Source: Hominimerdicola alba 8 (lineage in GTDB: Bacteria > Bacillota > Clostridia > Oscillospirales > Ruminococcaceae). From it: a DNA stretch of 64,000 nucleotides. The position numbers and the translations under genes were made by a program. The stretch spans positions 1 through 64,000 of the forward strand of contig NZ_ADKM02000128.1 in the NCBI RefSeq assembly GCF_000178155.2, in the 5' to 3' direction. Every line of letters starts with the position of its first letter. Within the stretch, counting starts at the first letter, position 1. Of this stretch, positions 44,103 through 54,780 are shown piece by piece. The notes beneath the pieces are model-generated. The model was not told where the DNA came from, did not search any database, and saw only the letters and a program-made list of their open reading frames with translations.

Positions 44103-45419
44103 TTATTTCTTTTTCTCCACCAGTGTACCTCTGTCGCTCATCAGCTTGAATGTGAAATCATATTCTTCATCTTTGCTTTCGGTCTTGCGAATGACATGTA
44201 TCGTCACATCATCGCCGGGAGTCAGTTCCTGCTGTACGTAGGTGGGGACATCTTCAAGTTCGTTCACATCTTTATCGTTTATTTTGGTTATCAGGTCGCC
44301 GGGTGCGAGGTCTGTGTTCGCCACATCGCAGTCGGGCGAGATGCTCTGCACCATCAGACCCGCAGTTGAGCCTGTCAGTTCGGCGGTCGCCTGAGATATC
44401 GGCACAAAGGTGATGCCCATGCGCGCCTTGCCCTGAACTTCTCCGAACTCCATAAGGTCTTCGATGATAGATCTGGCTTCGTTTGTGGTTATGGCAAAAC
44501 CTATTCCCTCATAGTCGATGGAGGACAGCTTTGAAGATGGTATGCCGATGACCTGCCCCCACATGTTGAACATCGCGCCGCCCGAATTTCCGGGATTTAT
44601 CGCCGCATCTACCTGCAAACAGCTGACCGACATGGTGGAATTTTCAGGCACTATCCTGCGGTCGATACCCGATATGATGCCCTTTGATACCGAATGCCTG
44701 TATCCCGCAGGCGACCCGATGCAGACCACATCTTCGCCCAGCTTTACCTGATCTGAGTTGCCGAAAGTTGCAGGCGTAAGGTCTACAGCAGGTATCTTTA
44801 TGACAGCGATATCTGTGCGCGGATCTGAGCCTATTACTTTTGCCGCATACTCTCTGCCGTCAAAAAGCACCGCCTTGATGCCGTTTACCGCCTTGTCTAT
44901 AACGTGGGCGTTGGATACGATGTAACCGTCTGTGCTTATGATTATGCCGCTGCCTTTGCCTGTCGGCATTAACTCCGACTGCTCGGTGAATATATCCAGC
45001 GATACCACCGACGGTCCGCAGACTTCTGCGATGCCTGCCGCAGTGTATCTGCCCTGTTCGTCTTTCAGGTCGTCAGCTACCTCAGGTACATCATCTACCT
45101 GCAAGTCAAAGGTCATGTGCTTGCCGCCTGTGACAAGGTTCGACACCACGCCGCGTCCCCTTGCACTTACGCAGGCTATGCCGAAGCCAACGCCCAGAAA
45201 GACCACTGCCAGCAGCAGGTTTGCCGCCACACGTTTGCCTGTGCCGCGTTTTTTGGGGCGGTCGTAGACTTCCGGCAAGGTCAGACCTTTCCAGAAATCC
45301 CTGTCAACTATCTCTTCTTCCTCCACCGAACCCTCAGGCATGGTGAAACTGTTCAGCTCATCGATGGACTGCGTGTTTTCAGCGCTGAATTCCCCGACAT
45401 TTTTCTCGTTCATATCCAT
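44103..45419 (-). CDS. htrA: HtrA/DegP-family serine protease
   Basis: 438 residues. A cytoplasmic acidic N-terminus (about 80 residues), one membrane anchor (VAANLLLAVVFLGVGFGIACVSA), a trypsin-like domain with catalytic His in SNAHVID, Asp in DPRTDIAVIKI and Ser in NPGNSGG, then one PDZ domain with the carboxylate loop near GKARMGITFV. It degrades or refolds damaged envelope proteins. Start is ATG 45419, as the GTG nine bases upstream overlaps the SD. It lies next to a histidine kinase/response regulator pair, as HtrA-type genes often do in Firmicutes. Confidence 0.95.
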   Translation of the reverse strand: MDMNEKNVGEFSAENTQSIDELNSFTMPEGSVEEEEIVDRDFWKGLTLPEVYDRPKKRGTGKRVAANLLLAVVFLGVGFGIACVSARGRGVVSNLVTGGKHMTFDLQVDDVPEVADDLKDEQGRYTAAGIAEVCGPSVVSLDIFTEQSELMPTGKGSGIIISTDGYIVSNAHVIDKAVNGIKAVLFDGREYAAKVIGSDPRTDIAVIKIPAVDLTPATFGNSDQVKLGEDVVCIGSPAGYRHSVSKGIISGIDRRIVPENSTMSVSCLQVDAAINPGNSGGAMFNMWGQVIGIPSSKLSSIDYEGIGFAITTNEARSIIEDLMEFGEVQGKARMGITFVPISQATAELTGSTAGLMVQSISPDCDVANTDLAPGDLITKINDKDVNELEDVPTYVQQELTPGDDVTIHVIRKTESKDEEYDFTFKLMSDRGTLVEKKK

Positions 45420-45482
45420 TTTACTCACCTCTGATCGAAACTATGGTCATTTTGCAGATAAGCGAATGCCATATTATCGGAA

Positions 45483-45510
45483 AAGGGGGCTGCCGCGAAC
45501 AGCAGTCCCC
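45483..45510 (-). terminator. Terminator of the kinase/regulator operon
   Basis: Minus-strand GGGG-A-CTGC and GCAGCCCC stem with a one-base bulge, followed by TTTT. Confidence 0.7.
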
Positions 45511-45515
45511 CGACT

Positions 45516-46928
45516 TCATTCCTCGTTCTTTTCATTCTTTGGTATGTTAAAGGTGAACTCCGTGAACTCGCCCTTAACGCTTTTTACCATTATCTTGCCG
45601 CCGTGTATCTCAACTATCGAACGTGCGATGTTCAGACCCAGACCAAGTCCCTGCGCGTGAATGCCGCGTGACTTGTCGGTCTTGTAAAATCTGTCAAACA
45701 CCAGCGGAAGTTCGTCTTCCTCAAGACCCTCACCGCTGTTGCGTATCGAAACGGTTGTCTGGTCATTGTCCTCGGCAAAGTTGAATTCGATGTACCCGCC
45801 CTTATCTACGAACTTTATGGCGTTTTCGATAAGGTTGTACATTACCTGATGTATCAGGTCGATGTCAGCATACATATTTATGCGCTGTACATCAAGCCCG
45901 CGTATGTCGATCTCTTTTTCGTTTATGCGCGGTTCAAATGTAAGCAGAGTATCCAGTATCGGTTCTGTAACTGCAAAGCTGGTCTTGTTGGGTTCAAGTT
46001 CGCCCGCCTCTATCTTTGCAAGGTTAAGCATACTTTTGACCAGCCTTGTGAGTCTGCCGACCTCCGATGAGATTATCCTGAGATAATACCCCTGCTGTGA
46101 TTTCGGTATAGTGCCGTCGAGAATGCCGTCAACAAAGCCGCCTATTGAGGTCATGGGCGTTCTCAATTCATGTGAAACGTTGGCGAGGAAACTGTTGCGC
46201 ATGGTGTCATAGCTTTTTAGGTTAGCCGCCATTTCATTGAAAGCCTCAGACAGCTGGTTGAATTCTCTCGTGGTATACTCGGGCAGAGTCACCGAGAAAT
46301 CGCCGCCGCCCAGCTTTTTTGCGATCTCCGCGACCTCAGTTATGGGCGCTGTCAGCTTAAGTGTGGCAAAATACACAAGGAACATCACTACCAGCAGCAC
46401 AGCTATCGCTGATACCATGAATATTTCCATGATGTTCTTCGTATAATTGTCTTGTTCAGACTTTGGCGAATATGCCAGCACGTAGTATTCAGGACCGTTT
46501 GCTCTGAAAGACACGCCCATTATGTGGCAGACTTCACCCAGCGTACCGCCGAGATCGTCATAGATATAAGCCCCCTCTTCATCGAAGCCTTTGAGTATAC
46601 CTTTGTCAACATCGCCCACATCGCCGCCCGTGACTGCCACAACGAAGCCGTCATCGCTGCATATCATGTAGTCGGCATTGCTGCCTATCGAGTAGGTCTT
46701 TAACTCTTCTCTGACATCTTCACGCCAGCCGTCGGGCTCTGCCAGCATTTTATACTGCGTATACAAAGCAAGAGCCTTGGCATCTTTCAGCATAAGGCTC
46801 TTCTTTTCATCTAAAAAGTACCGCGAAGAAACAAGCAGTAATACTGTACCTAAGCAACAAAAGCTTATCAGTATTACTGCTGAGCAAATCGCAAAGTACC
46901 TTGTAAATATACTTTTGCCGTTATTCAT
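45516..46928 (-). CDS. Membrane sensor histidine kinase
   Basis: 470 residues. TM1 (YFAICSAVILISFCCLGTVLLLV), an extracellular sensor of about 130 residues, TM2 (IFMVSAIAVLLVVMFLVYFATL), HAMP, then HisKA with the phospho-acceptor His in NVSHELRTPMTSIGG and HATPase with the N, G1 and G2 boxes (NLIENAIKF, ARSIVEIHGGKI). Start is ATG 46928 (MNNGKS), overlapping the regulator stop by 8 nt. The TTG frame 18 nt upstream is not needed. Its signal is unknown; the adjacent HtrA suggests envelope stress (inference). Confidence 0.92.
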   Translation of the reverse strand: MNNGKSIFTRYFAICSAVILISFCCLGTVLLLVSSRYFLDEKKSLMLKDAKALALYTQYKMLAEPDGWREDVREELKTYSIGSNADYMICSDDGFVVAVTGGDVGDVDKGILKGFDEEGAYIYDDLGGTLGEVCHIMGVSFRANGPEYYVLAYSPKSEQDNYTKNIMEIFMVSAIAVLLVVMFLVYFATLKLTAPITEVAEIAKKLGGGDFSVTLPEYTTREFNQLSEAFNEMAANLKSYDTMRNSFLANVSHELRTPMTSIGGFVDGILDGTIPKSQQGYYLRIISSEVGRLTRLVKSMLNLAKIEAGELEPNKTSFAVTEPILDTLLTFEPRINEKEIDIRGLDVQRINMYADIDLIHQVMYNLIENAIKFVDKGGYIEFNFAEDNDQTTVSIRNSGEGLEEDELPLVFDRFYKTDKSRGIHAQGLGLGLNIARSIVEIHGGKIMVKSVKGEFTEFTFNIPKNEKNEE

Positions 46929-47622
46929 TTGTTTCTGCGACTTCAAACTTGTAGCCTACGCCCCAAACGGTCTTGAGCGCCCACTTGTCTGAAACGCCTT
47001 CCAGCTTCTCACGAAGTCTTTTAACATGTACGTCGATAGTTCTTGAGTCACCGTAGTACTCAAAGCCCCATACTTCGTCAAGCAGCTGATCTCTGGTGTA
47101 TACTCTGTTGGGATTAGATGCAAGATGGAACAGCAGTTCCAGCTCCTTCGGGGGAGTATCCAGTACCTTGCCGTCAACTCTCAGTTCATATCTGGTCATG
47201 TTGACAGACAGCTTGTCGTACTTGACTTCCTTGATCTCGCTCTCAGCAGAGGACTGACCTACTCTTCTGTAGACAGCCTTTATTCTCGCGATAACTTCCT
47301 TTGTGTCGAATGGTTTTACGATGTAGTCATCAGCGCCCAGTTCAAGACCCAGCACCTTGTCGAATGTTTCGACCTTTGCTGTTATCATGATTATCGGCAC
47401 GTTGGACTTCTTTCTTATCTCACGGCAAACCTGCCAGCCGTCAATACCGGGCAGCATGATATCAAGCAGAATGATATCAGGCTTCAGGGCGTTGAACTTG
47501 ACAACTGCTTCTTCGCCGTCGTGAGCCAGGATAACGCCATATCCGTCCTTTTCAAGATAAAGACGCAGCAGCTCACAGATATTCTTATCATCATCAACTA
47601 CCAAGACTCTTCCAAGTGACAT
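46921..47622 (-). CDS. OmpR/PhoB-family response regulator
   Basis: 233 residues. A receiver with the acidic pocket VDDDK and phospho-acceptor Asp54 (LLDIMLPGIDG), then a winged-helix effector domain (ELELLFHLASNPNRVYTRDQLLDEVWG, DVHVKRLREKL). It binds direct repeats in promoters when phosphorylated by the overlapping kinase. SD AAAGGAAG, ATG 47622. A minus-strand promoter lies about 90 nt upstream. Confidence 0.95.
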   Translation of the reverse strand: MSLGRVLVVDDDKNICELLRLYLEKDGYGVILAHDGEEAVVKFNALKPDIILLDIMLPGIDGWQVCREIRKKSNVPIIMITAKVETFDKVLGLELGADDYIVKPFDTKEVIARIKAVYRRVGQSSAESEIKEVKYDKLSVNMTRYELRVDGKVLDTPPKELELLFHLASNPNRVYTRDQLLDEVWGFEYYGDSRTIDVHVKRLREKLEGVSDKWALKTVWGVGYKFEVAETNE

Positions 47623-47711
47623 ATTTCATCTTCCTTTCATTGGCTCAGCCACGACCCGGACTGCAGCACTCGATCTGACGCCGTCAGCGCACTGACAGCA
47701 AATTAAAATAT

Positions 47712-47739
47712 ATTATAATTGGTATTTACAGTATAACAA
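47712..47739 (-). promoter_or_regulatory. Promoter of the response regulator gene
   Basis: Minus-strand TTGTTA (47739-47734), 16 nt, TATAAT (47717-47712). The AT-rich remainder up to 47995 shows no gene or clear operator. Confidence 0.6.
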
Positions 47740-47995
47740 ATTTACATTCGCAATTTGTGAACTCGCGGTTAAATTTTTGTGAACATTTAAGATTATTTTT
47801 TGCTATAACTTGAAGACAGCTGGATTTGTTCAAAAATCAATAACAAAAGCACTTGTGAATGTTAGTTTGCAACTAATACTAATTACAATAAATTATAACA
47901 TAAATCTTTGTAAAATAACAGACACATACTGACACAAAATCGGCCATAGCGTTAAAGCACCTTTTGTGCAAATCTACAAAAATGAAATATATGTA

Positions 47996-48023
47996 TTGCA
48001 TTTTGGAAAAATCGTGGTACAAT
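47996..48023 (+). promoter_or_regulatory. groESL promoter
   Basis: TTGCAT (47996-48001), 16 nt, TACAAT (48018-48023) with an extended -10 TG. Confidence 0.75.
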
Positions 48024-48027
48024 ATAC

Positions 48028-48359
<332 letters not shown>

Positions 48360-48389
48360 GACTCAGCAAGGCACAGATCATCACGCTGA

Positions 48390-50118
<1,729 letters not shown>

Positions 50119-50120
<2 letters not shown>

Positions 50121-50147
50121 TTCATAATGCAAAATTCATAATTATTG
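50119..50147. repeat. AATTCATAATT repeat after groEL
   Basis: AATTCATAATGCAAAATTCATAATTATTGG, beginning in the groEL stop codon and running into the terminator stem. Confidence 0.8.
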
Positions 50148-50174
50148 GCGGAGGACTTTGTCCTCCGCTTTTTT
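50148..50174 (+). terminator. groESL terminator
   Basis: GCGGAGGAC-TTT-GTCCTCCGC followed by six T. Confidence 0.92.
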
Positions 50175-50281
50175 GTGTTTGCAAAGCAGTAAAAGTATGT
50201 TGATACTTTGTTTTTAATCAATATGCTGACTTTTCGATGATTTTCTGTACGATTTTTTTCACATGATTTTTATTATTTTTG

Positions 50282-50310
50282 TTGACCTGTGGGGAAATAC
50301 GTGGTATAAT
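50282..50310 (+). promoter_or_regulatory. Promoter of the MBOAT operon
   Basis: TTGACC (50282-50287), 17 nt, TATAAT (50305-50310) with extended -10 TG. Confidence 0.8.
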
Positions 50311-50389
50311 AACTGTATATGACCATATTCGGCAAAATTTGACCTTTTTGCCGCTGATTTGAAGAAAAATTATGTGAGGAGTAATAAGA

Positions 50390-51811
50390 GTGGTTTTTGC
50401 AGACCTGTTTTTTCTGTACTTTTTTCTGCCTGTGTGCCTGATATGCTATTTTATCACCCGCAGCGCGACTGTCCGCAATCTGGTGCTGATAGTCTTCTCT
50501 TTGATATTTTACGCATGGGGCGAACCGATATGGGTCGGCATACTGTTCGTTTCGGCACTGGTGGATTACGCCAACGGACGCATCATCGCAAAGCACCCTG
50601 AGGGCTTTCAGGCTAAGCTGGCACTGGCGTTTTCGCTTATATTCAATCTGGGACTGCTTTTCGGGTTCAAGTATACAGGCTTCTTTGTTGAGAACTTAAA
50701 TGCCGTCACGGGGCTGGGGCTGGATGTGCCGAAGATACGGCTTCCCATCGGTATCTCTTTCTACAGCTTCCAGACACTTTCGTATACCATCGACTGCTAC
50801 TGGGGCAAGGTGAAACCGCAGAAGAGTTTCCTGAAATTCCTGATGTACGTGTCGCTGTTCCCACAGCTGGTCGCAGGACCGATAGTGCGCTACTCGGTGA
50901 TAGCTGACGAGATAGAAGACCGCAAGACCACTATCAAGGACGTTTCGGAGGGCTTCTCGCGAATAATTCTGGGTCTTGGCAAAAAAGTCCTCATCGCCAA
51001 CGGCCTGAGTACTGTGGTGACATCGCTTTTCGGTGAGGCTGAGAACGGCTATGAAGCTATCAACAGCCTTTCGGTGCTGGGTACATGGTACGGCGCTATA
51101 CTTGTGGGACTTTGGTATTACTTCGATTTTTCGGGATATTCCGATATAGCCATCGGTCTTGGCAGATTGTTCGGCTTCCACTTTAACGAGAACTTCAACT
51201 ATCCTTTCGTCTGCAAGACCATTTCCGAATTCTGGCAGAGGTGGCACATCTCACTTAGTTCATTCTTCCGCGATTACGTGCTTTATATACCCATCTTCGG
51301 CAAGCGCCGCAAGTATGGCGGACTTTTCCTTGTGTGGTTTTTGACAGGTCTGTGGCATGGCGCAAGCTGGAATTTCGTTTTCTGGGGACTTTACTACGGT
51401 CTGTTCATAATGATGGAGATGCTGATAGGCAAAAAGCGCATGAAGAAAATGCCTCTGCCGCTGGCGCATGTTTATACGAAAGTCGTTATTTTCCTGGGCT
51501 TCGGCATCTTCTATTTTGAGAAACTGCCACAGCTGGTGAAATTCTTCAAGGCACTAATAGGTCTTAACGGCAACACGTTCATCGACTCCTACACAGCTAA
51601 TATATTTATGGGCAACATTTTCCTGTTCATCGCGGCGATAGTTTTTGCAATGCCGATAATACCGAAGATACGCGAGAAAGCCTTCGAGAAGCCTGGCAGT
51701 GCTTACATTTTCCAGTCGGCAGGCGTTATCTGCAATGCGCTGGTGCTGCTGGCAAGCAGTCTGCTGCTGGTGAACAACACAAATAATCCGTTCCTTTATT
51801 TCAGATTTTAA
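50390..51811 (+). CDS. MBOAT-family membrane O-acyltransferase (AlgI/DltB-like)
   Basis: 473 residues with ten or more membrane helices. The catalytic His lies in TGLWHGASWNFVFWG (about residue 323), and the family Asn-rich motif in QRWHISLSSFFRDYVLYIP. MBOAT proteins pass acyl groups across the membrane to polysaccharides or teichoic acids. Start is GTG 50390 behind GAGGAG. First gene of an operon with a DHHW surface enzyme, an FkbH-like enzyme and an ACP, so the donor is probably an ACP-bound acyl group (inference). Confidence 0.92.
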   Translation: MVFADLFFLYFFLPVCLICYFITRSATVRNLVLIVFSLIFYAWGEPIWVGILFVSALVDYANGRIIAKHPEGFQAKLALAFSLIFNLGLLFGFKYTGFFVENLNAVTGLGLDVPKIRLPIGISFYSFQTLSYTIDCYWGKVKPQKSFLKFLMYVSLFPQLVAGPIVRYSVIADEIEDRKTTIKDVSEGFSRIILGLGKKVLIANGLSTVVTSLFGEAENGYEAINSLSVLGTWYGAILVGLWYYFDFSGYSDIAIGLGRLFGFHFNENFNYPFVCKTISEFWQRWHISLSSFFRDYVLYIPIFGKRRKYGGLFLVWFLTGLWHGASWNFVFWGLYYGLFIMMEMLIGKKRMKKMPLPLAHVYTKVVIFLGFGIFYFEKLPQLVKFFKALIGLNGNTFIDSYTANIFMGNIFLFIAAIVFAMPIIPKIREKAFEKPGSAYIFQSAGVICNALVLLASSLLLVNNTNNPFLYFRF

Positions 51812-51825
51812 GCAGGTGAGCAAAT

Positions 51826-54714
51826 ATGAATGAAAACAATAATAAGAACAGACGCTCTCCCGCAGTAGATCTGGAAGCGCTTTCAAAGGCTTATGAACAG
51901 TCGCTTAATAACGTGACGCTGGGCGGCAGGGATATACCCACTCCCGCCGTGAGGAAAAAGCCCGCCGCCGAGAAAAGGGAACTGAAAAACTTCGTTCCGC
52001 AGGACTACCGCCCGCGCACCGAAGCAACGCCCGAACATGATAAGATAGTCGATAAGATAAAGGCAGACCGTCTGAAACGCAGTCACAGCGTATGGACGGA
52101 TACACCGGTGCTGAAACCTAAAAAGAGCGTCTGGATAGATGACAGCGACGATGACAGCACACCTCTGCGCCCTATACCGCCTGCACCCAAAAAGGTCGGC
52201 GGTGCGCCTGTGCTGAATTATACTGCCCCTGCCGGTCAGCCTGTAAGGACTGCATACACACAGCAGATACCCGCGCAGAATGTTCAGCAGCCGACCGTCA
52301 AAAAGCAGCTGCCGCCCGATTTCATCGCGCCGCTGCCTGTTATGACACGCCCTCCCGAACCTGAGCCGATACCCGATTTCGGCGCATTGGTGGACGATGC
52401 TGTCAGGGAGAAAAAACGCGAGCAGGTGGTGCCGCTCCTCAACGAGAAGCCCCGCAAGCAGGAACTTCTGATGAATGTAGGCAATGACGGCGATACCCGC
52501 GTGAAGGAGATACCCCACAGGGTCAACAAGCAGAAGGTCACCGTTGATATGTCGGGCTACAGGGAAGAGCAGGAAAACTCTGCCACAAAGCGCACAGTCG
52601 CGCTGAAAATGCCCCTCAACAAAATGAAGCTGGACGATCTCCGGCCTGAGAAGAAACCTGAAAAGAAGCCCGAGATCTCTTCCGCAAAGGCTGAGGACAA
52701 GCCCGCAGAAGCAAAGACCGAAAAGGTCGAAGAAACACCGAAAAAAGCCGAAAAAACGCTGGACGGCAACACAAGGGTCTTCATTGTAAATGACGAAAAA
52801 GCTGAGGAAAATGCCCCGAAGATAAAAGAGGTCACCGATGAGATACCTGTAGTATTTGAAAAGGAAGAGGAAAAAGCTGAGGCGGCTGTGAAGTCTGTAA
52901 CCTCTGAGGAATTTTCCGAAAAGAGCGCCCGCGAAGAGCCGAAACCGACCGCAGAGGGTGAGTATAACTTCTCGGAGATGTTCAAAAAGGTGCAGGCTGA
53001 CAAAAAGGGCAAGGTGCGCGAAGAGTATGAAAACAGTGACGAGCATACCCACACCATCATAACCCAAAAGGCTGAGATGAAGCGTGAGCAGGTAAAGCCT
53101 GCCGCAAAGCCCGTACAGCCCGACACAAGCACTGCTGCGACCGCTAAAACTGCGGCAAGACACTCCGGAAAAGTGTCCAGACGCAGGAAAAACCTCGACC
53201 ATGAACTGGAATTTCAGTTTATAAACTGCATCATGTGTCTTGGCGTGGTATTTGTGGTGTTCTTCTCACTGCTGTTTATGGAACGTGAGAGCGGTTTCAT
53301 AAATTCCGAGAACCGCAACCTGACAGAATTCCCGAAATTCAGCTTGAAGAGTTATTTTTCGGGCAAATACACTAAGGCGATAGACGATTACTTCACCGAT
53401 ACCATACCGGGTCGTGAGGATCTGAAAAAATTCAGCGCCGAGTATGACCGTCTAAAGGGTATAGATCTGGGCGGTGCTAAGGTCAGCGGCAAGCATAAGA
53501 CGGTCGAAAAGGAAACTCTCGATGAAGAGAAGATGGCGGCTGTGACCACCGTCACCGCTAACACCGACCCCAAAGCGACAACTACCACTGAAAAAGCTGA
53601 CAGCAAGCCCGATATAATCACCACCACCAAAAAAGAGGAAGTCGTAAAACTCCCTGAGATACTCGATGACGGTGCTATGGAGGGCGATGTGATAGTATTC
53701 GGCAAGGGCGATGAAGTCAGGGCGGTCGCAGGCTACTACGGTCAGTTTGAAACAGGTGCGCTGTATGCCAAGACCATCAATAAGTACAAAGAGGCTCTGC
53801 CGAATGTCAATGTCTACAATATGAGCATACCGACCTCTGCGGCGTTCTATATGCCAAATAATTTCAAGGACAGCGTGGCAGACCAGAAAGATAACATCGA
53901 TAATATCGCCGCTGAACTCAAGGGCATAATCAATGTCGATGCCTATTCCGCTATCGGTGCGCACACCGATGAATATATCTATTCCCGCACCGACCACCAC
54001 TGGCAGCCGCTTGGCGCTTATTACGCAGGCAAGGCTTTCGCTGATAAGGCGGGCGTTGATTACCCCGCACTGAAAACCTACGAAAAGTGCCAGATAGAGG
54101 GATTTCTCGGTACTATGTACGCCTACAGCGACTATGACAGTGAACTGGAAGCGCACCCCGATACATTCATCTACTATAAGCCCGATAATCAGTATAAGAC
54201 CATCTACTACAATACAGACTTCACCAATGGTCAGGAGGGCTTGCTGTTCTTCGACTTTGCTGAGGGCGTAAACTGCTACTCTGCAATAATGGGCAAGGAC
54301 GAAGAGATAACCGAGATAGATACCGATGTCAAAAACGGCAGAACGCTGGTCATCTTCAAGGACAGCTACGGAAATGCACTTGTGCCTTTCTTCACACACA
54401 GCTTTGAGAAGATATATGTCTGCGATTTCAGATACTTTGATGAAAATGCGATAGAATTTTGTGAAGCGGTGGGCTGTACCGACCTGCTGTTCTCGATATC
54501 GCTGACATCATGCTCTACCGAGATGCACATCACAGCCATTAACAATAACCGCATACAGGATTCCGCATCGCCGCTGACAACTCAGACAGAGGAAAGCAGT
54601 CAGCAGGAAGAGAGCACTGAAAGCAAACCCGAAGAAGCGGTAACAGCAACAGAGAGCAAGGCAGACGGTCAGGCAGAAGAAACAAGCACCGCAGAGCCGA
54701 CAGCTGAAAGTTAA
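51826..54714 (+). CDS. DHHW-family (AlgX-like SGNH) protein with a long disordered N-terminus
   Basis: 962 residues. Residues 1-460 are low-complexity, charged and proline-rich (Lys/Glu repeats such as EKAEENAPKIKEV), predicted cytoplasmic. One TM helix (IMCLGVVFVVFFSLLFM, about 467-487) follows, then an extracellular domain with SENRNLTEFPKFSLKSYFSGKY and the catalytic-type motif TDHHWQPLGAYYAG (about 722-735), typical of O-acetyltransferases that act with MBOATs. A Ser/Thr/Glu tail ends it. It starts 15 nt after the MBOAT gene. The 460-residue cytoplasmic extension is unusual and might recruit the FkbH-like protein or ACP. Confidence 0.85.
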   Translation: MNENNNKNRRSPAVDLEALSKAYEQSLNNVTLGGRDIPTPAVRKKPAAEKRELKNFVPQDYRPRTEATPEHDKIVDKIKADRLKRSHSVWTDTPVLKPKKSVWIDDSDDDSTPLRPIPPAPKKVGGAPVLNYTAPAGQPVRTAYTQQIPAQNVQQPTVKKQLPPDFIAPLPVMTRPPEPEPIPDFGALVDDAVREKKREQVVPLLNEKPRKQELLMNVGNDGDTRVKEIPHRVNKQKVTVDMSGYREEQENSATKRTVALKMPLNKMKLDDLRPEKKPEKKPEISSAKAEDKPAEAKTEKVEETPKKAEKTLDGNTRVFIVNDEKAEENAPKIKEVTDEIPVVFEKEEEKAEAAVKSVTSEEFSEKSAREEPKPTAEGEYNFSEMFKKVQADKKGKVREEYENSDEHTHTIITQKAEMKREQVKPAAKPVQPDTSTAATAKTAARHSGKVSRRRKNLDHELEFQFINCIMCLGVVFVVFFSLLFMERESGFINSENRNLTEFPKFSLKSYFSGKYTKAIDDYFTDTIPGREDLKKFSAEYDRLKGIDLGGAKVSGKHKTVEKETLDEEKMAAVTTVTANTDPKATTTTEKADSKPDIITTTKKEEVVKLPEILDDGAMEGDVIVFGKGDEVRAVAGYYGQFETGALYAKTINKYKEALPNVNVYNMSIPTSAAFYMPNNFKDSVADQKDNIDNIAAELKGIINVDAYSAIGAHTDEYIYSRTDHHWQPLGAYYAGKAFADKAGVDYPALKTYEKCQIEGFLGTMYAYSDYDSELEAHPDTFIYYKPDNQYKTIYYNTDFTNGQEGLLFFDFAEGVNCYSAIMGKDEEITEIDTDVKNGRTLVIFKDSYGNALVPFFTHSFEKIYVCDFRYFDENAIEFCEAVGCTDLLFSISLTSCSTEMHITAINNNRIQDSASPLTTQTEESSQQEESTESKPEEAVTATESKADGQAEETSTAEPTAES

Positions 54715-54780
54715 CAGCTTTCGATGCAGGAATGCGCCGCATTCGCCCACACAATAAGACCATAAGCTGAAAGGATAGCC

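Noticed and set aside
51883-53202. Long minus-strand frame opposite the DHHW gene
   Set aside because: An antisense shadow of the low-complexity Lys/Glu-rich region, Leu/Phe-rich by complement only.
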